A DNA stretch of 40,000 bases from Thalassospira marina. GTDB lineage: Bacteria > Pseudomonadota > Alphaproteobacteria > Rhodospirillales > Thalassospiraceae. The notes beneath the pieces are model-generated. The model saw only the letters and a list, made by a program, of their open reading frames with translations, was not told the origin of the DNA and did not search any database. Of the stretch, positions 9,139-17,228 are shown piece by piece; positions within the stretch are counted from its first letter, which is position 1; the number at the start of each line of letters is the position of its first letter. The position numbers were made by a program, and so were the translations under genes. The stretch spans positions 1 to 40,000 of the forward strand of contig NZ_CP024200.1 of the NCBI RefSeq assembly GCF_002844375.1, given 5' to 3'.

Positions 9139-9510
9139 ATGATGATGTCAAAAGCCTCTCCCGAGGCCATTTTCCGGGCGCGTGCCCGGCTTGACGAAGC
9201 ACAGGATGTTTTCTGTGACGACTGTGGCCCGGCCCTGATTTTTGCCCTGCAATCCGGTGAGACCACCCTGTCGCTTGATATGCCGACACTCCTGCAATAT
9301 CTCTATGTCGCTGAACAGAAAACCGCCATACCGAGCCTGGGCGCAGACTGGTGGAACAGCGTAATCGTTCATTACAATAAGGGATCGGTGCTGCGGGATT
9401 TTATAAACGGCCACCCGCGCCATTCCTGCTGCCACATGGAAAACTGCCCGGTTCCGGGACAAGCGCAAATTACCGGATTTTTTAACGAGAAAAGTCATGG
9501 CAACAAATAA
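9139..9510 (+). CDS. Small Cys-containing protein upstream of mobC-like gene, unknown
   Basis: This 123-residue protein has no family I recognise. Three ATG codons in a row (9139, 9142, 9145) follow AAAGGA, so the true start may be the second or third. Visible features are a CDDC pair near residues 26-29, a predicted alpha-helical middle (LLQYLYVAEQKT), and a C-terminal HSCCHMENC cluster that could bind a metal. The last 14 bases overlap the RHH gene, so it appears to be the first gene of a three-gene mobilisation operon with mobC-like and relaxase genes. It could be a relaxosome accessory factor, but this rests only on position. Confidence 0.6.
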   Translation: MMMSKASPEAIFRARARLDEAQDVFCDDCGPALIFALQSGETTLSLDMPTLLQYLYVAEQKTAIPSLGADWWNSVIVHYNKGSVLRDFINGHPRHSCCHMENCPVPGQAQITGFFNEKSHGNK

Positions 9511-9856
9511 CCGACGTCTGTTGGTCACATTGCCGGAAGCCGAGAGCCAGAGGCTCGACCAGTTGGCCGATCAACTGCGACTAAGCCGCTCCGAACTTCT
9601 GCGCCGTCTTCTCATGAACAGCAAACTGCCCGATCAGCGCACATTTGAAGCCTCCCAGGCCATTCTTGATCTTCTCAGGGTCAATGCCGACCAGGCGCGT
9701 CTCGGCAATCTCTTTAAACTGGCCCTAGATGAACCGCTGAGCGCCGATCTGCTGGCCAAGTTTGATCAGCTGATCATCGACATTACGGCGACCCAGAATG
9801 CGCTTAAAAGTCTGGTCCGCGAGATTGACCGTTCCCTGCATCGTAAAGCGTCATGA
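9497..9856 (+). CDS. MobC-like ribbon-helix-helix relaxosome protein
   Basis: The N-terminal 45 residues (RRLLVTLPEAESQRLDQLAD followed by LRLSRSELLRRLL) are a ribbon-helix-helix DNA-binding domain: a short beta strand, then two helices with the conserved LSRSELLR turn. The C-terminal half is helical and would dimerise. Such 119-residue proteins encoded directly before a MOBP relaxase bind oriT and help the relaxase nick; they often repress their own operon. The start overlaps the previous gene by 14 bases, and the stop overlaps the relaxase start (ATGA at 9853), which ties it firmly to the relaxase. The oriT itself is not evident. Confidence 0.75.
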   Translation: MATNNRRLLVTLPEAESQRLDQLADQLRLSRSELLRRLLMNSKLPDQRTFEASQAILDLLRVNADQARLGNLFKLALDEPLSADLLAKFDQLIIDITATQNALKSLVREIDRSLHRKAS

Positions 9857-12852
9857 TCGCCAAGAAGATCCCCAAGAACGCCCATATCGCCGATAATTAT
9901 AAAGAACTGGCCCATTATATTGCGGCGGCCAAAGAGGCCGGCGAAAAGCTCGACCGTTTCTGGATTGCCCATTGTGGTGCTGGCAACAGCAAAGAGGATC
10001 TGGATCTTGCCCTGGTCGAGATTGAAGCCGTGCGCCGCCTCAAACCCGATGTCAAAGACAAGTCCTATCACATGATTATCTCGTTCCGCCCGGGCGAGAA
10101 AGACCGGCTGTCGGATCAGGACTTAAAGGACATTGCCGAAACCTATGCCGGGGCGCTGGGTTTTAGCGGCCATCAATATGTGGCCGGCACCCATATCAAT
10201 ACCGACAATTTTCATATGCACATCGCCTTTAACCGGGTGCATCCAGAGACGCTCCAGCTCGTCACCCCCTATCGCGATTTTAAAATCCTCGACCGGGTCT
10301 CGCGCCAGCTTGAAAAGAAATATGGCCTGTTTGTCGATAACGGCATGGCACAACGCAAAGATAACAGCGCCAAACTCTCCCCTTCCGCCCGCGACTATGA
10401 ATCCCAGACCTGGCAGGAAAGTTTCCAGAACCATGTGCTGGGTCATCGTAAAGAGATTTTAAAACAAACGGCAGACGCGAAGACCTGGCAGGATCTGCAT
10501 CAGGTTCTGGGTGATTACGACATCAGACTTAAAAAGCGCGGCAATGGCTTTGTGCTGCTCGGACCGGATGGCCAGGGCATGAAAGCATCAGCCCTGGATC
10601 GTTCCCTAAGCAAAGCCGCTCTGGAAAAGAAACTGGGGACCTTCAAGCCATCTGGCGAAGAACAGAAAGCGACACAGGAAAAACCATCACGGCCCAAACA
10701 ACGCTATAAACGCCGCCCGACCCTGCGCCATCCTGCCATGCCGCCGCTGTGGCGCAAATATCTCGGCACGCAAAGAATGACCCCGGCCCCACCTTCCAGT
10801 CTGTTGAGCCGGTCACTGTCAAACTGGAAGCTGTTTCTGGTCAGTGAGGCCTATCGTGATCCACTGGCTGCGGTGTTCCTGATCGCCCATCAGGAAATGC
10901 TGCATCTGGTGTTTGGCGAGGATCGCCCCACACCGGTCACAAAGCTGGCCAACCCGGCGCTGAAGGCCTGGAAAGAGGCCGGACACTGGGCCAAGGCCAA
11001 ATCCCTTAAATGGCTGTCAGAGACCCGCTCCACCGGTCGGGGCTGTCGCATGGATGATGACGGCAACCTTCTCGTGCCGTTCAGGGACCGCGATGGCCAT
11101 TTGCAAGCCGTGCGGCTCTATTCGCCGGAGGGTAAAAGCCTCGATATTGGCAATAAGCGGACACACGGGCTGGTGCATCTCATTGATCCCCGAAAACAGA
11201 TCGACAAAGGCCCGGTGATCTTTACCGCCGATTATGCCGATGCCGTTAAAATCCATGATGCCACACGGCGACCGGTAATTGTTCTGGCCGATCCTAATGA
11301 CATGCGTCAGGTGCTCAAAGAGCATCAACGGCGATACCCGAACAGCACAGCAATCATTGCCGATCCCACCATCCCGCGCCAACCCAATGTGCCGATTGTG
11401 TCCCTACCCGATCAGGATGACGCCACCGACATTCGCCGCGCTTTTGTCGAGGCTACCGATGATAAAGCCTTCATGATCTGGGATACCTGCTCCGACTGGG
11501 CCAAGCCGGGCAATTCAGCCTGGCTCAAAGTCAGCGGCCTGCGGGGTTATGGCGTCAAGCTCACAGACAAAGGCAATATTGCCGTACCGCTGCGCGACCG
11601 CTCTGGCCGGATTGAGAATGTCATGCTGATCGACAAACAGAGTCGCCAAAGCTTGGTGCAGGACACCCCGGCAGATCAGGTCCTGATGCACAGGATCGAT
11701 CCGCAAAGACGCGGGGATCAGGATACACTGATCATCGCCCGGGATTATGCCGATGCTGCGGCGCTGCATCGGGCGACAAACTGCCCGGTGATGGTCCCCG
11801 CCAGACCGGCGGACTGGGCGGACCTGGCTCGCCATATGCGCGAAAAAAACAACAATGCTGAAATCATTGTGGCACTCGGCGCAATAGAACAGCCAGACGA
11901 CGCAGAAAAAGCAGCAAAACTGGGCATGGAGATTGTGCGCCCGAAGATGGCGACTTCGTTCAAAGATTATGCCGCGCCCCGTGACGGCAACAAGGCCTCA
12001 CGCCTGATTGCCAGCGGTGCAGCACCTTACAAGTTCGATTTCGAGAAGTCGGAATCCAGTTTTGTTACCCTTCAGGATGCCAACGGCGTGGAGCGCACGC
12101 TGTGGGGCATTGATATTGCGCAGAGCGTTGATCAGGCCGACGCCAAGCCCGGCGACTGGATTACGCTGGAGGTCGCGGAAACCAAAGAAGTCGAGGTCGA
12201 GGAAGAATATCGTGACAAAACCGGCCAGATCCAAACCCGGACCATCAAAACACATCGCAATGTCTGGAAAACGCAGATAAAGGATGATCCGGCCAAAACG
12301 CCAACCATGACGGCTCTACGTACTGAACTGGCCCAAAAGGTCGGCGATAATGCCTGGCACGCCTGGCAAACCGCGAAGCCTGCTGACAAACAGACCATCA
12401 AAGCCAGAGCAGAACTGGGCTCAGCCAAAGCCTGGGCGCAGTATCGTGTCGATCAAGACGGCAAGGTTCTCATCCCGCTGCGTGACAGCGGCAACCGTCT
12501 GGCCGCGCTCTACCGAATTGATACCGATGGATCAGGCAAGATGATCACGGGACCAGGCAGCGACAACGGGCTGCATCACGTCGTTGGTGGCAAGCTGTCA
12601 AAGAACCCCAAAGAGCCGATCCTGATTGCCGATGACCTGGTGAGCGCCATCGAGCTTAACCGACTGACCGGAAAGCCGGTGGTGTGGGCAGTAAAGGCTG
12701 AGAACCTGAAGGCTGTGGCTGAAAACCTGCGGAAGTTTAATCCCAAGCATGAACTCGTGATTGCGGCGACGGATGCGCATGTGGCCAAGGAAAATCGACC
12801 GATGGCGTTCGAGAGAATAAGATCGAATATCGATGTTCAAAGAATTCCATGA
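9853..12852 (+). CDS. MOBP-type relaxase with three Toprim-like repeats
   Basis: This 999-residue protein nicks oriT and leads the strand into the recipient. The N-terminal relaxase domain has a candidate catalytic Tyr22 in YKELAHYI and the metal-binding three-His motif H114, H121, H123 in HINTDNFHMHIAFNRVHP. About residues 260-300 form a basic linker. Then come three copies of one fold, about 389-506, 552-676 and 863-975. Each has a V/I-P-x-RD-x-(S/D)G-strand entry and a Toprim-like core, but the catalytic Glu of the usual EGY motif is replaced (TADYADAV, ARDYADAA, ADDLVSAI). Residues about 700-800 resemble the WGxD-containing module of other large relaxases. The last ~20 residues lie in low-GC sequence right at the edge of the defence island, so the natural C-terminus may have been replaced. 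Confidence 0.88.
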   Translation: MIAKKIPKNAHIADNYKELAHYIAAAKEAGEKLDRFWIAHCGAGNSKEDLDLALVEIEAVRRLKPDVKDKSYHMIISFRPGEKDRLSDQDLKDIAETYAGALGFSGHQYVAGTHINTDNFHMHIAFNRVHPETLQLVTPYRDFKILDRVSRQLEKKYGLFVDNGMAQRKDNSAKLSPSARDYESQTWQESFQNHVLGHRKEILKQTADAKTWQDLHQVLGDYDIRLKKRGNGFVLLGPDGQGMKASALDRSLSKAALEKKLGTFKPSGEEQKATQEKPSRPKQRYKRRPTLRHPAMPPLWRKYLGTQRMTPAPPSSLLSRSLSNWKLFLVSEAYRDPLAAVFLIAHQEMLHLVFGEDRPTPVTKLANPALKAWKEAGHWAKAKSLKWLSETRSTGRGCRMDDDGNLLVPFRDRDGHLQAVRLYSPEGKSLDIGNKRTHGLVHLIDPRKQIDKGPVIFTADYADAVKIHDATRRPVIVLADPNDMRQVLKEHQRRYPNSTAIIADPTIPRQPNVPIVSLPDQDDATDIRRAFVEATDDKAFMIWDTCSDWAKPGNSAWLKVSGLRGYGVKLTDKGNIAVPLRDRSGRIENVMLIDKQSRQSLVQDTPADQVLMHRIDPQRRGDQDTLIIARDYADAAALHRATNCPVMVPARPADWADLARHMREKNNNAEIIVALGAIEQPDDAEKAAKLGMEIVRPKMATSFKDYAAPRDGNKASRLIASGAAPYKFDFEKSESSFVTLQDANGVERTLWGIDIAQSVDQADAKPGDWITLEVAETKEVEVEEEYRDKTGQIQTRTIKTHRNVWKTQIKDDPAKTPTMTALRTELAQKVGDNAWHAWQTAKPADKQTIKARAELGSAKAWAQYRVDQDGKVLIPLRDSGNRLAALYRIDTDGSGKMITGPGSDNGLHHVVGGKLSKNPKEPILIADDLVSAIELNRLTGKPVVWAVKAENLKAVAENLRKFNPKHELVIAATDAHVAKENRPMAFERIRSNIDVQRIP

Positions 12853-13004
12853 TAGTTTTCGACGTTATTCACCCTTCTGGCTCTAAAGATAAATTGTCTA
12901 CGAAGAGCTCTCAATCGTCCAGTTTCAGAGCGAATTGCTCCTAAGCTCGCTTATTTATGAAGAACATAAGCCTTACTAAGTGGCTTAATCAAAAAAACAG
13001 TGCC

Positions 13005-13982
13005 TTATTCAGCAGCCTTTAATAGCTGCTCACTTCCGGTTAGAGAGCGAATAATGGCGTTCATCACCGGAGGACAGACACCATTTCCAAGAATTTTTAT
13101 ATGGTCACGACGTGATCCGAAGGGCATTTTATAGTTTTCGCCAAACCCCATTGCCTTTTGGAGTTCCGGAGGTTGCAGCATGCGGAGCATCGGAGTATCC
13201 CCTTCCCAAGTCACAAGACCAAAACGGTCAAGCGTGGTCAAAGTTCTGATAGGACGATCCAAAGGCTGCCACCCCCCACTTCCATCTGATCCATAGTAAA
13301 CAATCAGGAAAGGAACTCCTCTTCCGAGCATTTCAATTGCACGTTCAGCTCTTTCAAGGGTTGCCTGTGCGCGTCGCTCATTATAGAGGGGTTTTGATTT
13401 CCAGGCTCCTTCCCAGATAATTACATCTGATTCCACGGTGCCTACCGGGTACTCTGATGTTACTATTGGCGACGGATTCTTATCCCTGTCGCAAAGCAGG
13501 AACAAACGACGACGTTTCTGTGGCACTCCGAAATTCGATGCATCCAGTACCTGAGGAAGTACGTTGTAACCGAGATCCTCAAGTTCACAGATAAGAGGGT
13601 CATATCCACGCCAACTACGCATGTGTACAACATTCTCAAGGACGATCCAGCGAGGGCTAAGGTCCTTTGCAAAATTAAGGACATACCTAGCTGTCATCTT
13701 GCTACCTTCATCCCTCGGACGACCTCCCTTGGCGCAAGTATGGTTGGTGCATTCCGGCGACGCCAGGATGAGGTCAATAGGTCCTAAGTCCGGAACCAGT
13801 TTAGATCCAGAGCTCTCGTCCAAGCACAAATTGACACCTCGGGCAGAGCCGAAATTGGCCTCAAATGTCTGAGCGGCCAAGTCCCACGCATCAATACCAC
13901 ACACGATCTCAGCACCAGCTGCCTGAGCTCCCCAGGCGCTGCCCCCACCACCACAAAAAAGATCCAAGGTTCGCAATTTCAT
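13005..13982 (-). CDS. DNA (cytosine-5) methyltransferase
   Basis: This 325-residue protein transfers a methyl group from S-adenosylmethionine to C5 of cytosine in DNA. Motif I is LDLFCGGGGSAWG (residues 6-18). Motif IV carries the catalytic Cys78 as SPEC instead of the common PPC. Motif VI is E116-N117-V118, motif VIII Q155-KRRR, and motif X G299-NGV with PPV behind it. Only about 140 residues separate VIII and X, so the target-recognition domain is short. It is the distal gene of the island, 273 bases beyond the endonuclease stop, with its own candidate promoter. It may protect the host from a nuclease of the island or mark DNA for it; the target site cannot be read from sequence. Catalytic assignment is firm, role is inference. 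Confidence 0.92.
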   Translation of the reverse strand: MKLRTLDLFCGGGGSAWGAQAAGAEIVCGIDAWDLAAQTFEANFGSARGVNLCLDESSGSKLVPDLGPIDLILASPECTNHTCAKGGRPRDEGSKMTARYVLNFAKDLSPRWIVLENVVHMRSWRGYDPLICELEDLGYNVLPQVLDASNFGVPQKRRRLFLLCDRDKNPSPIVTSEYPVGTVESDVIIWEGAWKSKPLYNERRAQATLERAERAIEMLGRGVPFLIVYYGSDGSGGWQPLDRPIRTLTTLDRFGLVTWEGDTPMLRMLQPPELQKAMGFGENYKMPFGSRRDHIKILGNGVCPPVMNAIIRSLTGSEQLLKAAE

Positions 13983-14042
13983 ATTCAGTGTCTTACCAGG
14001 TTCCCAATGGAGGCGCCACTAATTCATTCTTGATTTATAGGA

Positions 14043-14072
14043 TTATTATTTTATCTTCAATGAGCATGACAA
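14043..14072 (-). promoter_or_regulatory. Candidate sigma-70 promoter for the methyltransferase
   Basis: On the minus strand TTGTCA (14072-14067) and TAATAA (14048-14043) are separated by 18 bases, in the 273-base gap before the methyltransferase. Transcription would start near 14036 and give a leader of about 54 bases. The rest of the gap (13983-14255) holds no convincing gene. Both hexamers deviate from consensus, so this is only a candidate. Confidence 0.3.
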
Positions 14073-14255
14073 GTTGACGAGGCGACATCTATAGAGAACA
14101 CCTGATCCGGTGCTAACAAAGAAAAGTCACCCTTGAGCCATTCCGATCCAAACACCTGTTTTGTGATTCTCTACAACCAGTTTTGTCAACACTAAGCATC
14201 TTCAGTAACGCCATAAGTTACGTGAATGATTGCGGTTTCTTTGATGAAATTCAGA

Positions 14256-15425
14256 TCACACTGATTTTTGGTCAAGCCTTTGCAACCACGAGAGCAAAGT
14301 TTGCGCAGAGGAAAATCCTTTTTCCACAAAAATTCTAACAATATCTGATCCAGAAATAATAACTATTGGATGCCCATCTTCTTTAATTTCTTTATATGCT
14401 TGGCTGTTCACCCAAGAGGTTGTAACCAAAATACCAAATTGTCTATGGCGCAGCCTTGAAATCAGTCTGGAAAGTTCTTTGACTCCAACTGAATTTTTAG
14501 AACTATAGCACTTGGCTTCCATTGCGAATTCTACCAAGACAGAAGATGTTTTACGGCCAATTAGAAACTTCCCTACCGCATCTCGACCTCCATCGCGCAC
14601 ACTCCTTGTCAAGTCAATTGAGACAACACTCTCTCCCAAAAAGAGACGCACAATTTCAGCCGCACATTTTTCGAAGGCATAAGGGTCCTTAGAATATTTT
14701 TCTAATATTACGTTTATTAAACTGATACCCTCTATTGCCGGAAGCTGCTCTTCCTTGGTTCGTATTTCTAGTGATCGCACAGCCTTTAAAGGACGACTAA
14801 AGCCAGTTTTTCTCCAATCTATCCATGCTTGAGGTGCTTCAGCTTCTAAATTATGGTTTGCTCTCAAAGAGTTTATCCATTTCCTCGTTATGGTCGGCAC
14901 ATCGAGAACCGTGAACTTCGCTTGGTAATTCTGAAAACGTTGATTTTTTGTTGTTTTCCATACTGCAACCAAATCGTCCATTGAGGACAGACCATCCACT
15001 CCTGGAACAACTAATCCTTTGAAAACCATATCTCGATATTCAGCTGCTTTGGAAAAAACAAAAATAGGAGGGATCAATTGGCGCTCTCCTGAGTGAAGTG
15101 CTTCAAACATATTTCTCAGAAGTATATTCCCATAACGAGGCGTTTCATGAATTTCCCGCCCAGGCTTCTTGTTGTCACCGAAATAAGTAAATACACCGGT
15201 TTCGTGGTCCAAGTCATCAGGCCACTCTGGATCCGACATACTCGTAGTCAACACAATCATTCGTGGATTATCACGAGAACCCAACACTCGAAATCCACCC
15301 TGAACACTTACACCGAGCAAACGATTTAACGGGTCATCTCCTGCATTCCCATTTCTATTGCCTTTATAAACAGCATCAATATTAAGATCAGCATCCGACA
15401 GATCGTTAAATAAAAATTTTTCCAT
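14256..15425 (-). CDS. Modification-dependent restriction endonuclease, AspBHI/MspJI-like, Mrr-type nuclease
   Basis: This 389-residue protein has two parts. The N-terminal ~200 residues (Y-K-G-N...DDPLNRLLGVSVQGGFRVLG, then PEWPD, YFGDNKKPG, GN.LLRNMF) resemble the SRA-like reader domain of AspBHI, an enzyme that cuts beside 5-methylcytosine. The C-terminal part is an Mrr-type PD-(D/E)XK nuclease: AFEKCAAEIV helix, then SVRDGGRDAVG (about 269-279) and EAKC (about 301-304), which supply the metal-binding Asp and the E-x-K. Length agrees with AspBHI-type enzymes. Its Shine-Dalgarno (AGGTGA) overlaps the AIPR stop nine bases upstream, so it is cotranscribed. Composition is clearly AT-richer than the AIPR gene. 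A plain Mrr enzyme reading another modification remains possible. Confidence 0.8.
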   Translation of the reverse strand: MEKFLFNDLSDADLNIDAVYKGNRNGNAGDDPLNRLLGVSVQGGFRVLGSRDNPRMIVLTTSMSDPEWPDDLDHETGVFTYFGDNKKPGREIHETPRYGNILLRNMFEALHSGERQLIPPIFVFSKAAEYRDMVFKGLVVPGVDGLSSMDDLVAVWKTTKNQRFQNYQAKFTVLDVPTITRKWINSLRANHNLEAEAPQAWIDWRKTGFSRPLKAVRSLEIRTKEEQLPAIEGISLINVILEKYSKDPYAFEKCAAEIVRLFLGESVVSIDLTRSVRDGGRDAVGKFLIGRKTSSVLVEFAMEAKCYSSKNSVGVKELSRLISRLRHRQFGILVTTSWVNSQAYKEIKEDGHPIVIISGSDIVRIFVEKGFSSAQTLLSWLQRLDQKSV

Positions 15426-15434
15426 TAAATCATC

Positions 15435-17228
15435 TCACCTAATTTCAGGGATATCATTAAGTGGTGATGAATACTTCGCACTTTTAACCATGACCCAGCA
15501 TTCTGGCTTCTTAGACCATTCAGAGATCATTCGCCCCTCTGAAGTCTCATGAAGGACCCTGTTGACCTCAACTGCCCACGTCTGAACCTGTTCTTTTAAC
15601 CGGGAGGAAATATCCTGTCTGAGCCAGATCTTTTCAAGGTCAAGCTGGTCACCCAACCGGTTCGCCAGGAGCGAAACGGTATAGGTGGCCACATTTGCCT
15701 GGAACGCGGGAAACATCGGACGGACCAGTTTCTGAGTAGCCTTAAACAAAATGGCCCTGGCTATCATCCTCTTAAACTCTGGTACATCAGGAAGAGTGGC
15801 TTGGGAATCATCCACCTCGTCCCCGCCAATCCTGTTCATAAACCGCACAAAGTTCTTCTGGGCTCCGAAGCTGACAGAGTCCGGCAACTGATCCCAGGCG
15901 TTCAGGAACTTTGCCAAGTCAGTCTTGGTGATCTTTCGTGCAGGAGGAATGGACTGTTTAAGGTTTGTCAATCGGGCGGGCGTCGTTCCTTCTCGTGCAA
16001 GCATTGTTTTATAACTGCCAGCAGCTCGCTCGTAGAACCAACGACCGATACCATCCGGACAGTAGGTGGACATGGCCAGTTTTTCCACCTCGACGTGAAA
16101 CGGCTTGTTGGCCGATAGATCCGATTGTCGAACCGAGTTCTGGCTGTTGGCGAACTTGGATATGTCAGAAATAAGGACCTCTTCCTGGACCGGATCTTCC
16201 GATTTCAAGACAATCACCTTGGCTGGAATTCGGACTCGCCTCAGGTTTATTTCCGGACTCTTCTTCTTGGTAAAGTAGATAGAAGCAGTGGTCTGACCGC
16301 CGTTTACAATCTGCATCCCCTTCAGCCACAGAATGCCGGGCCCGCCATCCTCTGTCCGTCCAAGGCTAAGTTCGTCTGCAACAATGACGATCCCGTTGTT
16401 ATAGGCCATGAACCGCTCTGGGTCCTCCTTCAAGGTATCCCTGATGCCCCGGTTGACCTTTCCGGTCATGCTCAGGAAAGAGCGAACATTTGCTTCGAGA
16501 AGCCTTGCGCCATACTTCTCATACACGAAGCGCATCGCCTCACCGGGTATGACTGTCAGTGCATAGTCGTATTCTGCCATATCTCCAGGAATGTAGACAC
16601 AGGGAAGCGGCGAGCCCGCAACCTCTTCAAAGTTTACGACAAGCTCGTCTCGGGGTTTTCCTTCCGACCAATGGCGATGAAGACGCTCGATGTCCATTAC
16701 TTCGAGCATCACCGTCTTACCATTAACCTCCCTGGACTTGAAATTCTTGGCCTTGGCCTGTCGGTCTGTAAGGACATAAACTCTGATCTGGTCCAGGTTA
16801 GCATAACACCCCTGAATCGTCAGAACCAGAGCATAAGCGTCATTCGATTGGTCCATGGTGGACGCCAGACGACCCTGAGCACAATTTGCAAGAAAGCGCA
16901 GACACTGTTCAGCAGCCGTCTTAGTTTGCGCGTCCGGGATAGGGTTTACATCGTCAACGCCCTCATAGAGGCTGACAAATAGATCAAGCTGATCCGCTTC
17001 GTCTGAAACGGCATATCCGCTCAGGCGCAGATTGGCATTCCCGACTTTTGCTGCGTAGTGACATACAACCGGATCGAACGTCATGCCGATCTCGGACATG
17101 TGCTGCATCACCACCTCGGCGAAGACCGACTCGGGATAAGGATAGGCATTGCCGGGATCACCAAGACGATCACCAATTTCTGATCGGACCTCTGCTTGGG
17201 TTTGCCTGAGAAAATCAACGAGTTCCAT
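15435..17228 (-). CDS. AIPR-family abortive infection protein
   Basis: This 597-residue protein carries the AIPR signature: FMAYNNGIVIVADEL followed by GMQIVNGGQTTASIYF (about residues 270-315). The family takes its name from the abortive phage-resistance protein AbiR-type relatives and occurs with Z1 and MutL-like ATPases in defence loci; its biochemical activity is not established to my knowledge. The remaining sequence is alpha/beta with no membrane segment. It overlaps the PD-(D/E)XK gene by 14 bases, showing translational coupling, and is followed nine bases later by the endonuclease. It could act as the effector or as a nucleic-acid-binding partner of the complex. Confidence 0.9.
   Translation of the reverse strand: MELVDFLRQTQAEVRSEIGDRLGDPGNAYPYPESVFAEVVMQHMSEIGMTFDPVVCHYAAKVGNANLRLSGYAVSDEADQLDLFVSLYEGVDDVNPIPDAQTKTAAEQCLRFLANCAQGRLASTMDQSNDAYALVLTIQGCYANLDQIRVYVLTDRQAKAKNFKSREVNGKTVMLEVMDIERLHRHWSEGKPRDELVVNFEEVAGSPLPCVYIPGDMAEYDYALTVIPGEAMRFVYEKYGARLLEANVRSFLSMTGKVNRGIRDTLKEDPERFMAYNNGIVIVADELSLGRTEDGGPGILWLKGMQIVNGGQTTASIYFTKKKSPEINLRRVRIPAKVIVLKSEDPVQEEVLISDISKFANSQNSVRQSDLSANKPFHVEVEKLAMSTYCPDGIGRWFYERAAGSYKTMLAREGTTPARLTNLKQSIPPARKITKTDLAKFLNAWDQLPDSVSFGAQKNFVRFMNRIGGDEVDDSQATLPDVPEFKRMIARAILFKATQKLVRPMFPAFQANVATYTVSLLANRLGDQLDLEKIWLRQDISSRLKEQVQTWAVEVNRVLHETSEGRMISEWSKKPECWVMVKSAKYSSPLNDIPEIR

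Noticed and set aside
12967..12987. TAAGCC/GGCTTA inverted repeat between relaxase and methyltransferase as terminator
   Set aside because: Only six base pairs, and the A/T run lies on the wrong side for termination of either neighbouring gene.
14190..14255. GTAAC/GTTAC repeat downstream of the endonuclease as terminator
   Set aside because: Five-base stem with no T-run; transcription may simply continue to the methyltransferase.
13005..15425. Endonuclease plus methyltransferase as an ordinary type II restriction-modification pair
   Set aside because: The endonuclease N-terminus looks like a modified-base reader with an Mrr nuclease, and both follow the Mza-like core, so a simple type II pair is not the best reading, though not excluded.
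16125..16982. Plus-strand open frame of 285 codons inside the AIPR gene
   Set aside because: Opposite to the AIPR signature motifs; reads as a shadow frame.
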